Shown here one piece after another: positions 52,881 through 61,020 of a DNA stretch of 64,000 bases. The position numbers were made by a program, and so were the translations under genes. The stretch is taken from the NCBI RefSeq assembly GCF_000382325.1, contig NZ_KB908058.1:62001-126000 (forward strand), written 5' to 3'. Origin of the DNA: Woodsholea maritima DSM 17123. Lineage in GTDB: Bacteria; Pseudomonadota; Alphaproteobacteria; Caulobacterales; Maricaulaceae. The first letter of the stretch is position 1. Every line of letters starts with the position of its first letter. The notes below the pieces were generated by a model. It saw nothing but the letters and a program-made list of their open reading frames with translations. It did not search any database and was not told the DNA's origin.

Positions 52881-53888
52881 TCAACACTCTTTCAGGCGTG
52901 GGGTAGATAGGCCCAGGGTGGGGCCTTCGCTCAACGCGTCGCGGCGGAAATGATACAGCTCAGCCGGGCGCCCGCCCGTGTGCGCTTCAACCCGGCCGGT
53001 GCCTTCAACGAAACCGGCGCGATCCAGGGCGCGGCGGAAGTTTTGTTTGTGCAGGCTATAGCCAACAATGCCCTCAACGACTTTTTGTAAGTGAGAGAGG
53101 GTAAATTCTGGCCCCATCAGCTCAAAAACAATCGGGCGATATTTGATTTTACCGCGCAGGCGCGACATCGCGGTCGCCAGAATGCGCCGGTGGTCGGATG
53201 CCATGGCCTCGCCCAAGCCCTTGGGGGCGGGAGGCAGAGGGCAATCGCCCATCGCGGTATCGCGCACCGCTTCTTCGACCAATCCGGCCTCATAAAGCAA
53301 TTCATAACGCTCCAGCGTGCGTTCTTCATTCCAGGCAAGGCCGTCAAGGCCAAAGGTCTGACGCACCCGGTCCAGGCGCGCGGCACGTTTTCCCGGGGTT
53401 TCGCCTTCATCGGCCCAGCTTTTCAGGCGCAGGGCGATCACATCGGTAAGTATCGTCGGGCGGCCCTGGCGATGATCTTCCCAGGGAAAGAAGCGCAAAA
53501 TGTTGAACCAGCCGGCCTGATCGGCTTTTACCGGCCGGGCATCAGGGGCGAGACCCAGATAGCCCACTGAAATCACACGCGCCTCTTCACTGCCTGCCAG
53601 CGCGGCAAGCGGTGCGTCGCGGCCCTCATCGCCAAAGGTATAAAGCTGTTCAACATAGCCCAGTTCAAAACCGGTTTGTTCCCGCACCCATTCACGTAGA
53701 CCGATTTCAAAGGTGCGGTGAGTTTTGGGATCGAAGGGACCAAAGGGCAGGGCCAGCTCGCCGGTTTTGGGATTCAGCGCGGCCAGCACCTTCATCTCGG
53801 TCGCATCAACACTGATGATGACGGCGTTAAGCCCGACCATGATCGTGGCGGACCCGACAGGCGCGCTGGAAAGGCTGGTCTGGCTCAC
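52881..53888 (-). CDS. nadQ: NadQ-type Nudix-related transcriptional regulator of NAD synthesis
   Basis: Matches the alphaproteobacterial NAD regulator (Nudix-like domain plus winged helix). In the 335 residues the Nudix-like domain (about 15-170) has a decayed Nudix box: in REWVREQTGF the catalytic Arg and Glu positions are not kept, as expected for a non-enzymatic sensor. The C-terminal winged helix (about 240-310) has LSHLQKVVEGIVGYSLHKQNFRRAL, the recognition-helix pattern of NrtR/NadQ. It starts with GTG inside a GTGA overlap with the HD gene. The nadABC operon lies beyond the repeat cluster, so it probably represses nadA through the TGCTC palindromes. Confidence 0.85.
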   Translation of the reverse strand: MSQTSLSSAPVGSATIMVGLNAVIISVDATEMKVLAALNPKTGELALPFGPFDPKTHRTFEIGLREWVREQTGFELGYVEQLYTFGDEGRDAPLAALAGSEEARVISVGYLGLAPDARPVKADQAGWFNILRFFPWEDHRQGRPTILTDVIALRLKSWADEGETPGKRAARLDRVRQTFGLDGLAWNEERTLERYELLYEAGLVEEAVRDTAMGDCPLPPAPKGLGEAMASDHRRILATAMSRLRGKIKYRPIVFELMGPEFTLSHLQKVVEGIVGYSLHKQNFRRALDRAGFVEGTGRVEAHTGGRPAELYHFRRDALSEGPTLGLSTPRLKEC

Positions 53889-54502
53889 CCTTGGCTCTCC
53901 ATGGCCGATAACAGGCTGTGAAACCGCTCCAGAAACAGGATTTGCGCCTGTTTCACCGGTAATGGCTCGATCTTAACATGAAGCCCGCTGGGCGGCGCGC
54001 CAAAAAAGTTTTCCGCCTCATCTACCGCGAAACCGGCGATTTGTGTGGCTTCGAAATAGGCGCAAATCCGATCGGCTTGCTTGATGGCTTTCTTGATCGG
54101 GGCGGGCAGTTTGCCCGGCAGGCCAAAGCGCACTTGGATGGCGGTTTCTAGCCTGTCTTCAAAGGCTTTATAATCCAGGCCCAGGGCCGCCTTAAACGGC
54201 GAGATCATGTCCCCGATGACATATTCCGCCGCATCATGCAGCAGCGCCGCCATGCGCCATTTCATGGGCCAGTCGCGATTAAGGCGCGCGCATAAATCCT
54301 CCACCACCACCGAATGTTCAGCCACGGAGAAGGCATGATCGCCCATGGTTTGTCCGTTCCAGCGCGCCACGCGGGCCAGGCCCTGGGCGATGTCATCAAT
54401 CTCGATATCAAAGGGGCTGGGGTCCAATAAATCCAGGCGGCGACCGGACAGCATGCGTTGCCAGGCTCGTTTGTGAGGGGAATTCGAAGGGGGGCGCGCC
54501 AT
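53885..54502 (-). CDS. HD-domain phosphohydrolase (YfbR-like)
   Basis: A 205-residue cytosolic HD-superfamily phosphohydrolase. The metal-binding residues are His63 (FSVAEHS), His89-Asp90 (ALLHDAAEY) and Asp144 (KQADRI), in the arrangement of the YfbR 5'-nucleotidase family. YfbR cleaves deoxynucleoside 5'-monophosphates; the substrate here is unproven. Its stop overlaps the nadQ GTG start in GTGA, so the two are translationally coupled. That pairing suggests a nucleotide or NAD-pool role, but this is inference. It diverges from the universal stress protein gene. Confidence 0.85.
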   Translation of the reverse strand: MARPPSNSPHKRAWQRMLSGRRLDLLDPSPFDIEIDDIAQGLARVARWNGQTMGDHAFSVAEHSVVVEDLCARLNRDWPMKWRMAALLHDAAEYVIGDMISPFKAALGLDYKAFEDRLETAIQVRFGLPGKLPAPIKKAIKQADRICAYFEATQIAGFAVDEAENFFGAPPSGLHVKIEPLPVKQAQILFLERFHSLLSAMESQG

Positions 54503-54615
54503 TGTGTCTCATACTTAGATCAAAAACTTATCCTTTGTCCTAGTCGGAAATCGGCTAAGTTCAAGGTATGGAATGTGATCGGGCGTGGGAAACCGGTCGT
54601 TGAGGGAGAAAGATT

Positions 54616-55458
54616 ATGGCTAAAGAACGTATTCTGGTCGCCCTGCAGGGCACACCCGCCGATGATGCCTGCCTGGCAGCCGCCTGTGCGCTGGCTCAGC
54701 GCTATGACGCGGATATTCGCGGTCTCTTTGTCGATCCAGATCCGGCCGACTATATGGTCTGGACCGGGCCGGGCGCGGCCGGTGCCGCCGTCGTGACCAC
54801 CGCCATGGACGCGGTGAAGGAAGAATCTGATAAATTCGCCGCCGAGGCGGAGCGCCGCTTCCATGCCGCAATCGCTAAAGGCATGAGCGATGGTGCGCTA
54901 TCCACCTTCCGGCGTATTGTTGATCGGCCCAGCGATGCCGCCCAGCAGGCCCGCCTGGTCCGCCTGCTGGTCGCGCCCGCCGAAGCCGTGGCCGGTAAAG
55001 GCCCGCTCGCTGATTTTGTCACCTCTTGCCTGACCGAAGAGGGCGCACCGCTTTATACCCCGCGCCGCTCCACAACTGTGCCGACCAAAATCGCCGTAGC
55101 TTGGGATGGCTCCAAAGAAGCCGCCCATGCGGTTTTCGCCGCTGAACCCCTCCTCAACGCCGCTGAAGAGGTGCGCATCCTCACCTCAACCCGTAATCTG
55201 GATTATCATGAGCGTGAAGCCGCTGCACCGCGTCGTCTCGCCAATTGGCTGGCCGGGCGCGGCATTACCGCAACAACGCTTGAAGTTGACGAAAAAGGTG
55301 CATCCGTGGGCGATTGCCTGATCAAGGCCGCTGAGGGGTGTGATCTCTTGGTCGCTGGGGCCTATGGTCATTCAAAGATTGCCCAATTCATCTTTGGCGG
55401 TGTCACCCGCACATTGATGACGGCGGATCAGGGCCCGAACCTGTTGGTGGCCCACTAA
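54616..55458 (+). CDS. Universal stress protein family protein
   Basis: A 280-residue cytosolic protein with two UspA-like halves. The N-terminal half starts MAKERILVALQGTPADDACLAAACALAQRY; the C-terminal half ends in the ATP-binding pattern GAYGHSKIAQFIFGGVTRTLM (G-x2-G-x9-G-[ST]-like). Its role is stress resistance by an unknown mechanism. AGGGAGA precedes the ATG. The next gene, a 125-residue unknown, has its own strong ribosome-binding site 42 bp downstream and may be in the same transcript. Confidence 0.88.
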   Translation: MAKERILVALQGTPADDACLAAACALAQRYDADIRGLFVDPDPADYMVWTGPGAAGAAVVTTAMDAVKEESDKFAAEAERRFHAAIAKGMSDGALSTFRRIVDRPSDAAQQARLVRLLVAPAEAVAGKGPLADFVTSCLTEEGAPLYTPRRSTTVPTKIAVAWDGSKEAAHAVFAAEPLLNAAEEVRILTSTRNLDYHEREAAAPRRLANWLAGRGITATTLEVDEKGASVGDCLIKAAEGCDLLVAGAYGHSKIAQFIFGGVTRTLMTADQGPNLLVAH

Positions 55459-55500
55459 CGCCTTTCCTCTGCCCATATCGAATAAGAAAAGGAGACTATC

Positions 55501-55878
55501 ATGGGCTTAACTCGTTTAACGCTGCGCGTGGGACGTAATCCAGACGCTGGCTTTCCTGAGGGCGATGACCATCGCGGCTATGTGATTATGGCCCCCCTGG
55601 ATGGCGATGGCCGCTTGGACGCGGATGTCTGGCGCACACGCCGCGAAGATTGCACCGTTGTGCGCTTCTCTCCCGATGCGGATGAAAAGGCCGATGGCTG
55701 GCTGACCCATCGCGGTTCAAACTGGTATTTCCACTATGATGAAGACCGCGAAGGCCCAGATGAACCGGTCTATAAGCTGGGCGATCACACCTTGCGCCTG
55801 GGCGATTACATCACCATCCACGAAGCCGATGGTGATGATCTTGTTCATAAAATCACTGAAGCCACGCCCATCGCTTAG
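55501..55878 (+). CDS. Conserved small protein, function unknown
   Basis: A 125-residue acidic soluble protein: MGLTRLTLRVGRNPDAGFPEGDDHRGYVIMAPLD at the start, then DVWRTRREDCTVVRFSPDADEKADGWLTHRGSNWYFHYD, and a short beta-rich C-terminal end. The pattern looks like a small protein seen in other alphaproteobacteria, but I cannot name the family. An AAGGAG site lies seven bases before the ATG. It follows the universal stress protein gene by 42 bp and precedes repeat cluster G. Confidence 0.72.
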   Translation: MGLTRLTLRVGRNPDAGFPEGDDHRGYVIMAPLDGDGRLDADVWRTRREDCTVVRFSPDADEKADGWLTHRGSNWYFHYDEDREGPDEPVYKLGDHTLRLGDYITIHEADGDDLVHKITEATPIA

Positions 55879-55889
55879 GACTGTTGTTT

Positions 55890-56335
55890 AATGATAAGAC
55901 CCCGGATCTGATCCGGGGTCTATATACATAAACGCCCCCTCCGGCCGTTCCGGCCACCTCCCCCGCTTCGCAGGGGAGGAAAAGACACACTCCTGTCATC
56001 CCGGCCTTGAGCCGGGATCTATTACGATTTCTGGCAAGGTTCATAGATTCCGGATCGCGCTAACGCTTGTCCGGGAGGACGGGGGTGAGTTTGCGCTACC
56101 GCCTTTCGGCTAGTTGAGGGCGTGCGTACTCCCGCTTTGCTGGGGATCATAAATCACCAAGCTGTCACCCCAAACTTGATTTGGGGTCCATGCCGGACGG
56201 GTAGAGCAAGGTTCTGATCGCGCAAATTTTACGACAAGCTCACGGCATGGATGCCAGATCAAGTCTGGCATGACAAAATCAAAAACTGTCATCCCGGACT
56301 TGATCCGGGGGCCATGTTCTAAACCCTATGTGCGA
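55890..56335. repeat. Intergenic repeat cluster G
   Basis: No gene is supported. It holds CCCCGGATCTGATCCGGGGTC (55902-55921), the GGCC/GGGGAGG double hairpin (55932-55980), CCCGGCCTTGAGCCGGGATC (56000-56022), a composite unit (56164-56274) and CCCGGACTTGATCCGGGGGCC (56291-56312). From 56336 to the amt start lies the amt promoter region. Confidence 0.8.
56164..56274 (+). repeat. Composite palindromic repeat unit, copy 9
   Basis: GTCA then CCCCAAA-cTTGa-TTTGGGG, TCCATGCCG, the middle inverted repeat with TGAGC...GCTCA, CGGCATGGA, and GCCAGA-TCAAG-TCTGGC-ATGACA. It is the best-preserved copy: the middle part shows TCCATGCCG facing CGGCATGGA and TGAGC facing GCTCA. Confidence 0.8.
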
Positions 56336-56480
56336 TCTTTAGGCGGGCGTGATCAAATCTGATGCAGGCTCAAACGTGTGCAGGTGCGAACACGTTTTCT
56401 CGCTGACAGGGCCCGCGCCTGACCTCACCCTTTTATCAACACGCCATAAGGCGCGAGATAAAAAGATGAGGAGAACAACC

Positions 56481-57692
56481 ATGACAGGGGATGTGACAAA
56501 TCCCGGCGACATTGCCTGGGTCCTGACGGCCTCGGCTTTGGTCTTGATGATGACCCTGCCGGGGCTGGCGATTTTTTATGGCGGCATGGTTCGGCGTGAA
56601 GCCGTGCTCTCCACCTTGATGCAAAGCCTGGCCGCAGCCGGCTTGGTCAGCATGGCTTGGGTCGCCATCGGCTATTCGCTGGCCTTTGGCGCGGAGGGGC
56701 TTTTCTGGGGCGGAACCTCGCGGGTTTTTCTGTCCGGCCTCAGCCTGGAGAGCGTCTCTGGCGGTCTTCCAGAAAGTATTTTCATCCTCTTCCAAATGAC
56801 CTTTGCCATTATCACCTTGGGCATTATTGCCGGGGCTGCCGCCGAACGGCTGAGCTTTAAGGCCTGGGCGATTTTCACCCCGATCTGGTTGATCATCGTC
56901 TATGCGCCCATTGCCCATTGGGTGTGGGGCGGTGGATTTCTGGCCGAAGCAGGCGTGATGGATTTTGCCGGCGGGGCCGTGGTCCATATCAATGCCGGGG
57001 TGGCCGGGCTGGTTTTGGCCCTTAAAGTCGGGCCACGCTCAGGTTTTCCGCGCGATGCCAAGCCGCCGCACAATCTGGTTTTGACCCTGATGGGGGCGGG
57101 GCTTTTGTGGGTCGGTTGGTTTGGCTTTAATGGCGGGTCGGCGTTGGCGGCCAATGCCTTGGCGGGCCATGCCGCACTGGTGACGCAAATCGCTGCGGCC
57201 ACGGCCGCGGTGGTCTGGGCTGGCGCAGAATGGATATTGCGCGGTAAGCCCAGCGCGCTGGGCGCGGCTTCGGGCGCGGTTGCGGGCCTGGTGGGGATTA
57301 CACCTGCGGCGGGTTTTGTTGATCCCTCGGGCGCATTTGCCATTGGCGCGCTCACCGCTTTGGCGGCTTATTGGGGTGTGACCCAGCTCAAACGCTTAGG
57401 CGGTTATGATGATACGCTGGATGCTTTCGGCCTTCATGGGGTGGGCGGTTTTGTCGGCGCGGTTCTAACGGGGATCTTCGCCAAAACTGCGATCGGGGGC
57501 GTTTCTGGCGCGCTGGAAGGGGCACCGCTTGCCATTTTCACCCAAAGCTGGGGCGCGCTGGCCGTGGGCGCCTATTGCGCGGTCTTCACCTTCATCATTT
57601 TGTGGGCGATTGAGCGCTTCATACCGTTGCGCATCGACACCGAAGACGAAACCCAAAGTCCCGATCTTGCCCTTCATGGCGAGCGGGCCTGA
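56481..57692 (+). CDS. amt: Ammonium transporter
   Basis: Inner-membrane ammonium channel of the Amt/MEP/Rh family, 403 residues with about eleven helices. The start at 56481 (MTGDVTNPGD) has AGGAG seven bases upstream. The twin pore histidines are in VVHINAGVAGLVLAL and GLHGVGGFVGAVLTG; the N-terminal LAIFYGGMVRR and GWFGFNGGSALAAN are typical. The usual glnK/glnB partner is not adjacent. It has no obvious cleavable signal peptide. Confidence 0.95.
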   Translation: MTGDVTNPGDIAWVLTASALVLMMTLPGLAIFYGGMVRREAVLSTLMQSLAAAGLVSMAWVAIGYSLAFGAEGLFWGGTSRVFLSGLSLESVSGGLPESIFILFQMTFAIITLGIIAGAAAERLSFKAWAIFTPIWLIIVYAPIAHWVWGGGFLAEAGVMDFAGGAVVHINAGVAGLVLALKVGPRSGFPRDAKPPHNLVLTLMGAGLLWVGWFGFNGGSALAANALAGHAALVTQIAAATAAVVWAGAEWILRGKPSALGAASGAVAGLVGITPAAGFVDPSGAFAIGALTALAAYWGVTQLKRLGGYDDTLDAFGLHGVGGFVGAVLTGIFAKTAIGGVSGALEGAPLAIFTQSWGALAVGAYCAVFTFIILWAIERFIPLRIDTEDETQSPDLALHGERA

Positions 57693-57760
57693 GCCTTCCT
57701 CCTACCATCCGGCTTTCCTTGGGGACTTAAGGGCGGGGTCAACCCACCCTTCTTTTTCCA

Positions 57761-58831
57761 TCAGCTGAGTTTTTGGACCGTCGTCAGCGTACGGGCAAAG
57801 GCGACGAGCGCCTTGGGCGTCGTGCTTTCTTGATTGGTGTGATAGTTAAAGGTCGGAATTTGCAAGGTTGCCCCGCTATAGCGGCCTTTGGATTGGGCGA
57901 TAATGCGGCCCAGCTCGGTCATGCCGAGGGATTTCGGCGGAAGATCGCGGCGCGCGCGCGCTTTGTTTTCCGCTTCGATAAAGGCGTCCTTGAAGATGAT
58001 CGGGGCGGGCACTTGCTGAGCGGCTTTTTCCAGACGGATCACGGCCTGTTCCTGGAAGGAGGAGGTGGCATCGCGACGGCGTAACACCACCGCCCCTGCC
58101 AACGCCCCGGCGGCGTCATCAAACGGGGTGGTGTCGAGCACGATGATATTGGGCGTTTCGCTCAAATGTTGATCAGCCCAATGGATAAAGTGCTCGGCTG
58201 AGCGGCCAATTTCTTCTTCGGCGGTGAAAACGATCTGACCTTTTAAGCCATGCTCGGCCATGATGCGCAACACGGCCGCAGAGATCGGGTTGTCCAGCTG
58301 GCCGGTGATATAGGCCCCATCGACCCGGCGTAAATGGCGCGCGAAAGCCATCGGTGTATTGGGCTGTAAGGGCGGCAGGCCATCAATCGTCATCACTAGG
58401 CGGCCTTGCGCGTCGACCTCTGCGCCCGCAACATCACCATAGGCAATGCGCCCGCCGGTCTTGCGATCGTAAGCGAACATTTCCTCGCCCAGATAGCGCT
58501 GGGAGACCATTTCGGCAAATTCTGGGCTGGGGGTGACGGTTTCGCCGTATTTTTCGTTCTTCACCGCATAGGCGGCATAGATCATCGCGCCATCATCGGC
58601 GCTGACCGCACCATGACGATCAACATGAGCCATAAACAGCGGGCCTTTGCCGCCCAGATCAATATGGCAGATATTCTGGCTGCGGTTAACCTTAACGCCC
58701 AGAGATGCGAAATCACGCGCCAAATGGTCCAAAAATGGAGATTCATGGCCAACGACACTGGGAAAATCGAGATATTCGTTGGTCTTGGCCAAAATACGTG
58801 CGGTTAAAATATTATCGTTTTGGGGTGTCAT
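57761..58831 (-). CDS. Peptidase M42 family aminopeptidase-like protein
   Basis: Resembles the M42/M20 dimetal aminopeptidases (glutamyl aminopeptidase or FrvX type). From the start at 58831 it has 356 residues. The metal-ligand pattern is readable: [12 protein letters not shown] (His, Asp), [10 protein letters not shown] (Asp), [14 protein letters not shown] (two Glu) and LDTTPF (Asp), and the C-terminal [13 protein letters not shown] (His). The substrate is unknown. Its start overlaps the KAS III-like stop in ATGA, so the two are translationally coupled, which is an odd pairing. Confidence 0.88.
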   Translation of the reverse strand: MTPQNDNILTARILAKTNEYLDFPSVVGHESPFLDHLARDFASLGVKVNRSQNICHIDLGGKGPLFMAHVDRHGAVSADDGAMIYAAYAVKNEKYGETVTPSPEFAEMVSQRYLGEEMFAYDRKTGGRIAYGDVAGAEVDAQGRLVMTIDGLPPLQPNTPMAFARHLRRVDGAYITGQLDNPISAAVLRIMAEHGLKGQIVFTAEEEIGRSAEHFIHWADQHLSETPNIIVLDTTPFDDAAGALAGAVVLRRRDATSSFQEQAVIRLEKAAQQVPAPIIFKDAFIEAENKARARRDLPPKSLGMTELGRIIAQSKGRYSGATLQIPTFNYHTNQESTTPKALVAFARTLTTVQKLS

Positions 58832-59976
58832 CCGCCCAACTTCTCCACAAAAATAGATCCGGCAGAATATCCAGCGCCGAAGGAACAAATTACGCCCTTA
58901 TCGCCCGCTTTAAGATCATCACTATGCTTATGGAAAGCAATGATCGAACCGGCAGAGGAGGTATTAGCATAGGTGTCAAGAATAGTGGGGGCATCTTCAC
59001 CCCCGGCTTCACGGCCAAAGACTTTCTTGGCGATCAGCAAATTCATATTGATATTGGCCTGATGCAGCCAAACCCGCTTCATGTCTTCGGGTTTCAGGCC
59101 CAACGTGCCCATATGATCCAGGATCATGTCTGAAACCATTGGCACGACTTCTTTGAAGACTTTGCGGCCTTCTTGAATAAACAGCTTATCGTCTTTGGCA
59201 GCTTCTGCCCCCAGATCGCCGCGGCCATCTGCGCTTTCCGCGCGATTGAGGAAGCCGAAATTATTGCGGATATTGTTAGAGAATTTGGTTCTCAGACGAC
59301 TACCGAGGATCTTAAAGCCACCATCGCCCAGATCTTCACGCTCCAACAAAATCGCTGTGGCCACATCCCCAAAGATGAAATGGCTGTCGCGATCGCGCCA
59401 GTTCAGATGCGCTGAGCAAATCTCAGGATTGACCACCAAAATCGCGCGCGCCCCACCCGATTCGATTAAAGATGCGGCCGTGCGAATGCCAAAAGTGGCC
59501 GAAGAACACGCGACATTCATGTCAAAGCCGAAGCCGTCTTCAATGCCCAAAGCCTCTTGAATTTCAATGGCCATGGCCGGATAGGCGCGCTGCATATTCG
59601 ATGCGGCGCAGATCACACCATCAATATCATCTAAGGTCTTGTCCGCACGTTCCATCGCCTGGCGGCAGGCTTTAACGCCCATTTCGGCCAGGATGGAAAT
59701 GTCGGTGTTTTCGCGCAAGGGAAGGTGCGGCGTCATGCGATTGACGTCTAAAATGCCCTCTTTATCGAGGACATAGCGCGATTGAATGCCGGAGGCTTTT
59801 TCGATGAATTCCGCTGAGGAGGGGCTTAAGGCCTCGAGCTCACCGCGCGTGATGGCATCTGCGTTTTGGGCGTTATACTGGGCGACATAGGCATTGAACG
59901 CCGTGACCAGCTCGTCATTCGTAATGGAGTGTTCCGGGGTCCACAGACCGGTTGATCGAATGACCGCAGTCGCCAT
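58828..59976 (-). CDS. KAS III-like beta-ketoacyl synthase
   Basis: Thiolase-fold condensing enzyme of 382 residues. The Cys157 (VACSSATF), His305 (WLHQAN) and Asn338 (YANTSSAG) triad is complete, so it is active. It is longer than standard FabH (about 320) with an insert near residues 245-275, and resembles the Pseudomonas PA3286-type enzyme that condenses a medium-chain acyl-CoA with malonyl-ACP. That chain preference is from memory of that family. It is coupled to an M42-type peptidase gene by ATGA, and its leader has a hairpin (60015-60034). Confidence 0.88.
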   Translation of the reverse strand: MATAVIRSTGLWTPEHSITNDELVTAFNAYVAQYNAQNADAITRGELEALSPSSAEFIEKASGIQSRYVLDKEGILDVNRMTPHLPLRENTDISILAEMGVKACRQAMERADKTLDDIDGVICAASNMQRAYPAMAIEIQEALGIEDGFGFDMNVACSSATFGIRTAASLIESGGARAILVVNPEICSAHLNWRDRDSHFIFGDVATAILLEREDLGDGGFKILGSRLRTKFSNNIRNNFGFLNRAESADGRGDLGAEAAKDDKLFIQEGRKVFKEVVPMVSDMILDHMGTLGLKPEDMKRVWLHQANINMNLLIAKKVFGREAGGEDAPTILDTYANTSSAGSIIAFHKHSDDLKAGDKGVICSFGAGYSAGSIFVEKLGG

Positions 59977-60014
59977 GCTTCGCTCCGCCTTTTCAAGGGC
60001 TAAGTGCCCGATAA

Positions 60015-60034
60015 GGGGGAAAATTGCTTCCCCC
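60015..60034 (-). promoter_or_regulatory. Leader hairpin upstream of KAS III-like gene
   Basis: GGGGGAA and TTCCCCC arms (7 bp) around AATTGC, about 40 bp before the KAS III-like start. It could attenuate or only stabilise the leader. Confidence 0.4.
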
Positions 60035-60139
60035 GTCGCAAATTAGGGCCGGACCTTAGCGGTGAGTCGTGGATCTGTCGACTATCTTACGAACTCTTCG
60101 TCAAGGAATGAAATAAATCACCCTTTAAATAGGGTATAA

Positions 60140-60370
60140 CTAATTGTCACCACGGCGCATACGGTGGCCTGCGCGCACTTCGCGATCACCCGGTTCATCC
60201 GGGCAGATCCAATCGCCGGGGGCCGCCGGATCACTGGCGCGCGCGGGTTCGCAATTTGCGCCCAGCTCGCGCGCAGATGGGCCATCTTCATCATGGCCTA
60301 AATCGAGCGTGCTACAGGCAGTCAAGGATAAGGTCGATACGGCAAGAAGCGACATAACAGCAAAGCGCAT
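60140..60370 (-). CDS. Small hypothetical lipoprotein
   Basis: I do not recognise the family. The 76-residue product has a signal peptide (MRFAVMSLLAVSTLSLTAC) with lipobox LTAC and Cys19 as the lipidation site. The mature part is short and hydrophilic, with two cysteines (NCEPAR and WICPDEPG) that may form one disulfide, and ends in Arg-rich residues. The start at 60370 has AAGG upstream; a TTG five codons earlier is unlikely. It lies 15 bp after tag on the same strand. Confidence 0.62.
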   Translation of the reverse strand: MRFAVMSLLAVSTLSLTACSTLDLGHDEDGPSARELGANCEPARASDPAAPGDWICPDEPGDREVRAGHRMRRGDN

Positions 60371-60385
60371 GGGAGGGCCTTTCAA

Positions 60386-60964
60386 TTATTCAGGTGAAGA
60401 CATAGCTTTCACCTTAGCGTGGCAAAAACAAGACGTCATATGGTCATTCACAAAACCGGTGGCTTGCATAAAAGCATAAACAATGACCGGACCGCAGAAT
60501 TTAAAGCCGAGGCGCTTTAATTCCTTGGCCATTTTTTCGCTGGTCGGGGTCTGAGCCGGTACCTCTTTCATACTTGCGAAGTGGTTTTGTACGGGCTTTT
60601 CATCAACGAAATCCCATAGCCGTTCTGAGAAGGGCTTGGCGCTGGCCTGAATGTCTAAATAGGCGCGGGCATTGCCAATCGCGGCATTGATTTTGGTGCG
60701 CGAGCGAATGATGCGGGCATCAGTAAGCAGGCGTTCGATATCGGCTTCGCCATAGCGCGCGATAATTTCTGGATCGAAGCCGTCAAAAGCCTCGCGCATG
60801 CCGTCGCGCTTTCTTAAAATGGTGATCCAGGCGAGCCCGGCCTGAAATCCATCAAGCATCAGCTTTTCAAAGAGCGCGCGGTCATCATATTCCGGCACTC
60901 CCCATTCTTCGTCATGATAAGCGCAATAAAGCGGATCTTCACCGGGCCAAGCGCAGCGTTCCAT
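60386..60964 (-). CDS. tag: DNA-3-methyladenine glycosylase I
   Basis: Removes 3-methyladenine from alkylated DNA in base excision repair. The 192-residue product begins CAWPGEDPLYCAYHDEEWG and ends NDHMTSCFCH; the zinc ligands of the Tag family (Cys, His near the start and His, Cys near the end) and the EKLMLDGFQAGLAWITIL core with the essential Glu are all present. It is in a minus-strand run with ygfZ upstream (56 bp) and a lipoprotein gene downstream. Confidence 0.96.
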   Translation of the reverse strand: MERCAWPGEDPLYCAYHDEEWGVPEYDDRALFEKLMLDGFQAGLAWITILRKRDGMREAFDGFDPEIIARYGEADIERLLTDARIIRSRTKINAAIGNARAYLDIQASAKPFSERLWDFVDEKPVQNHFASMKEVPAQTPTSEKMAKELKRLGFKFCGPVIVYAFMQATGFVNDHMTSCFCHAKVKAMSSPE

Positions 60965-61020
60965 CTAGGTCTTCCTTCTATATTGGCCAAAAGCTTAGCC
61001 TATCATCCTGCCAAAACCTG

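Noticed and set aside
11086-56320. The repeat clusters as CRISPR arrays
   Set aside because: The repeats are not regularly spaced, there are no unique spacers of constant length and no cas gene is present.
60120-60135. ACCCT...AGGGT hairpin as a terminator for the small lipoprotein gene
   Set aside because: The stem is only five base pairs in AT-rich DNA with no T run after it; too weak to call.
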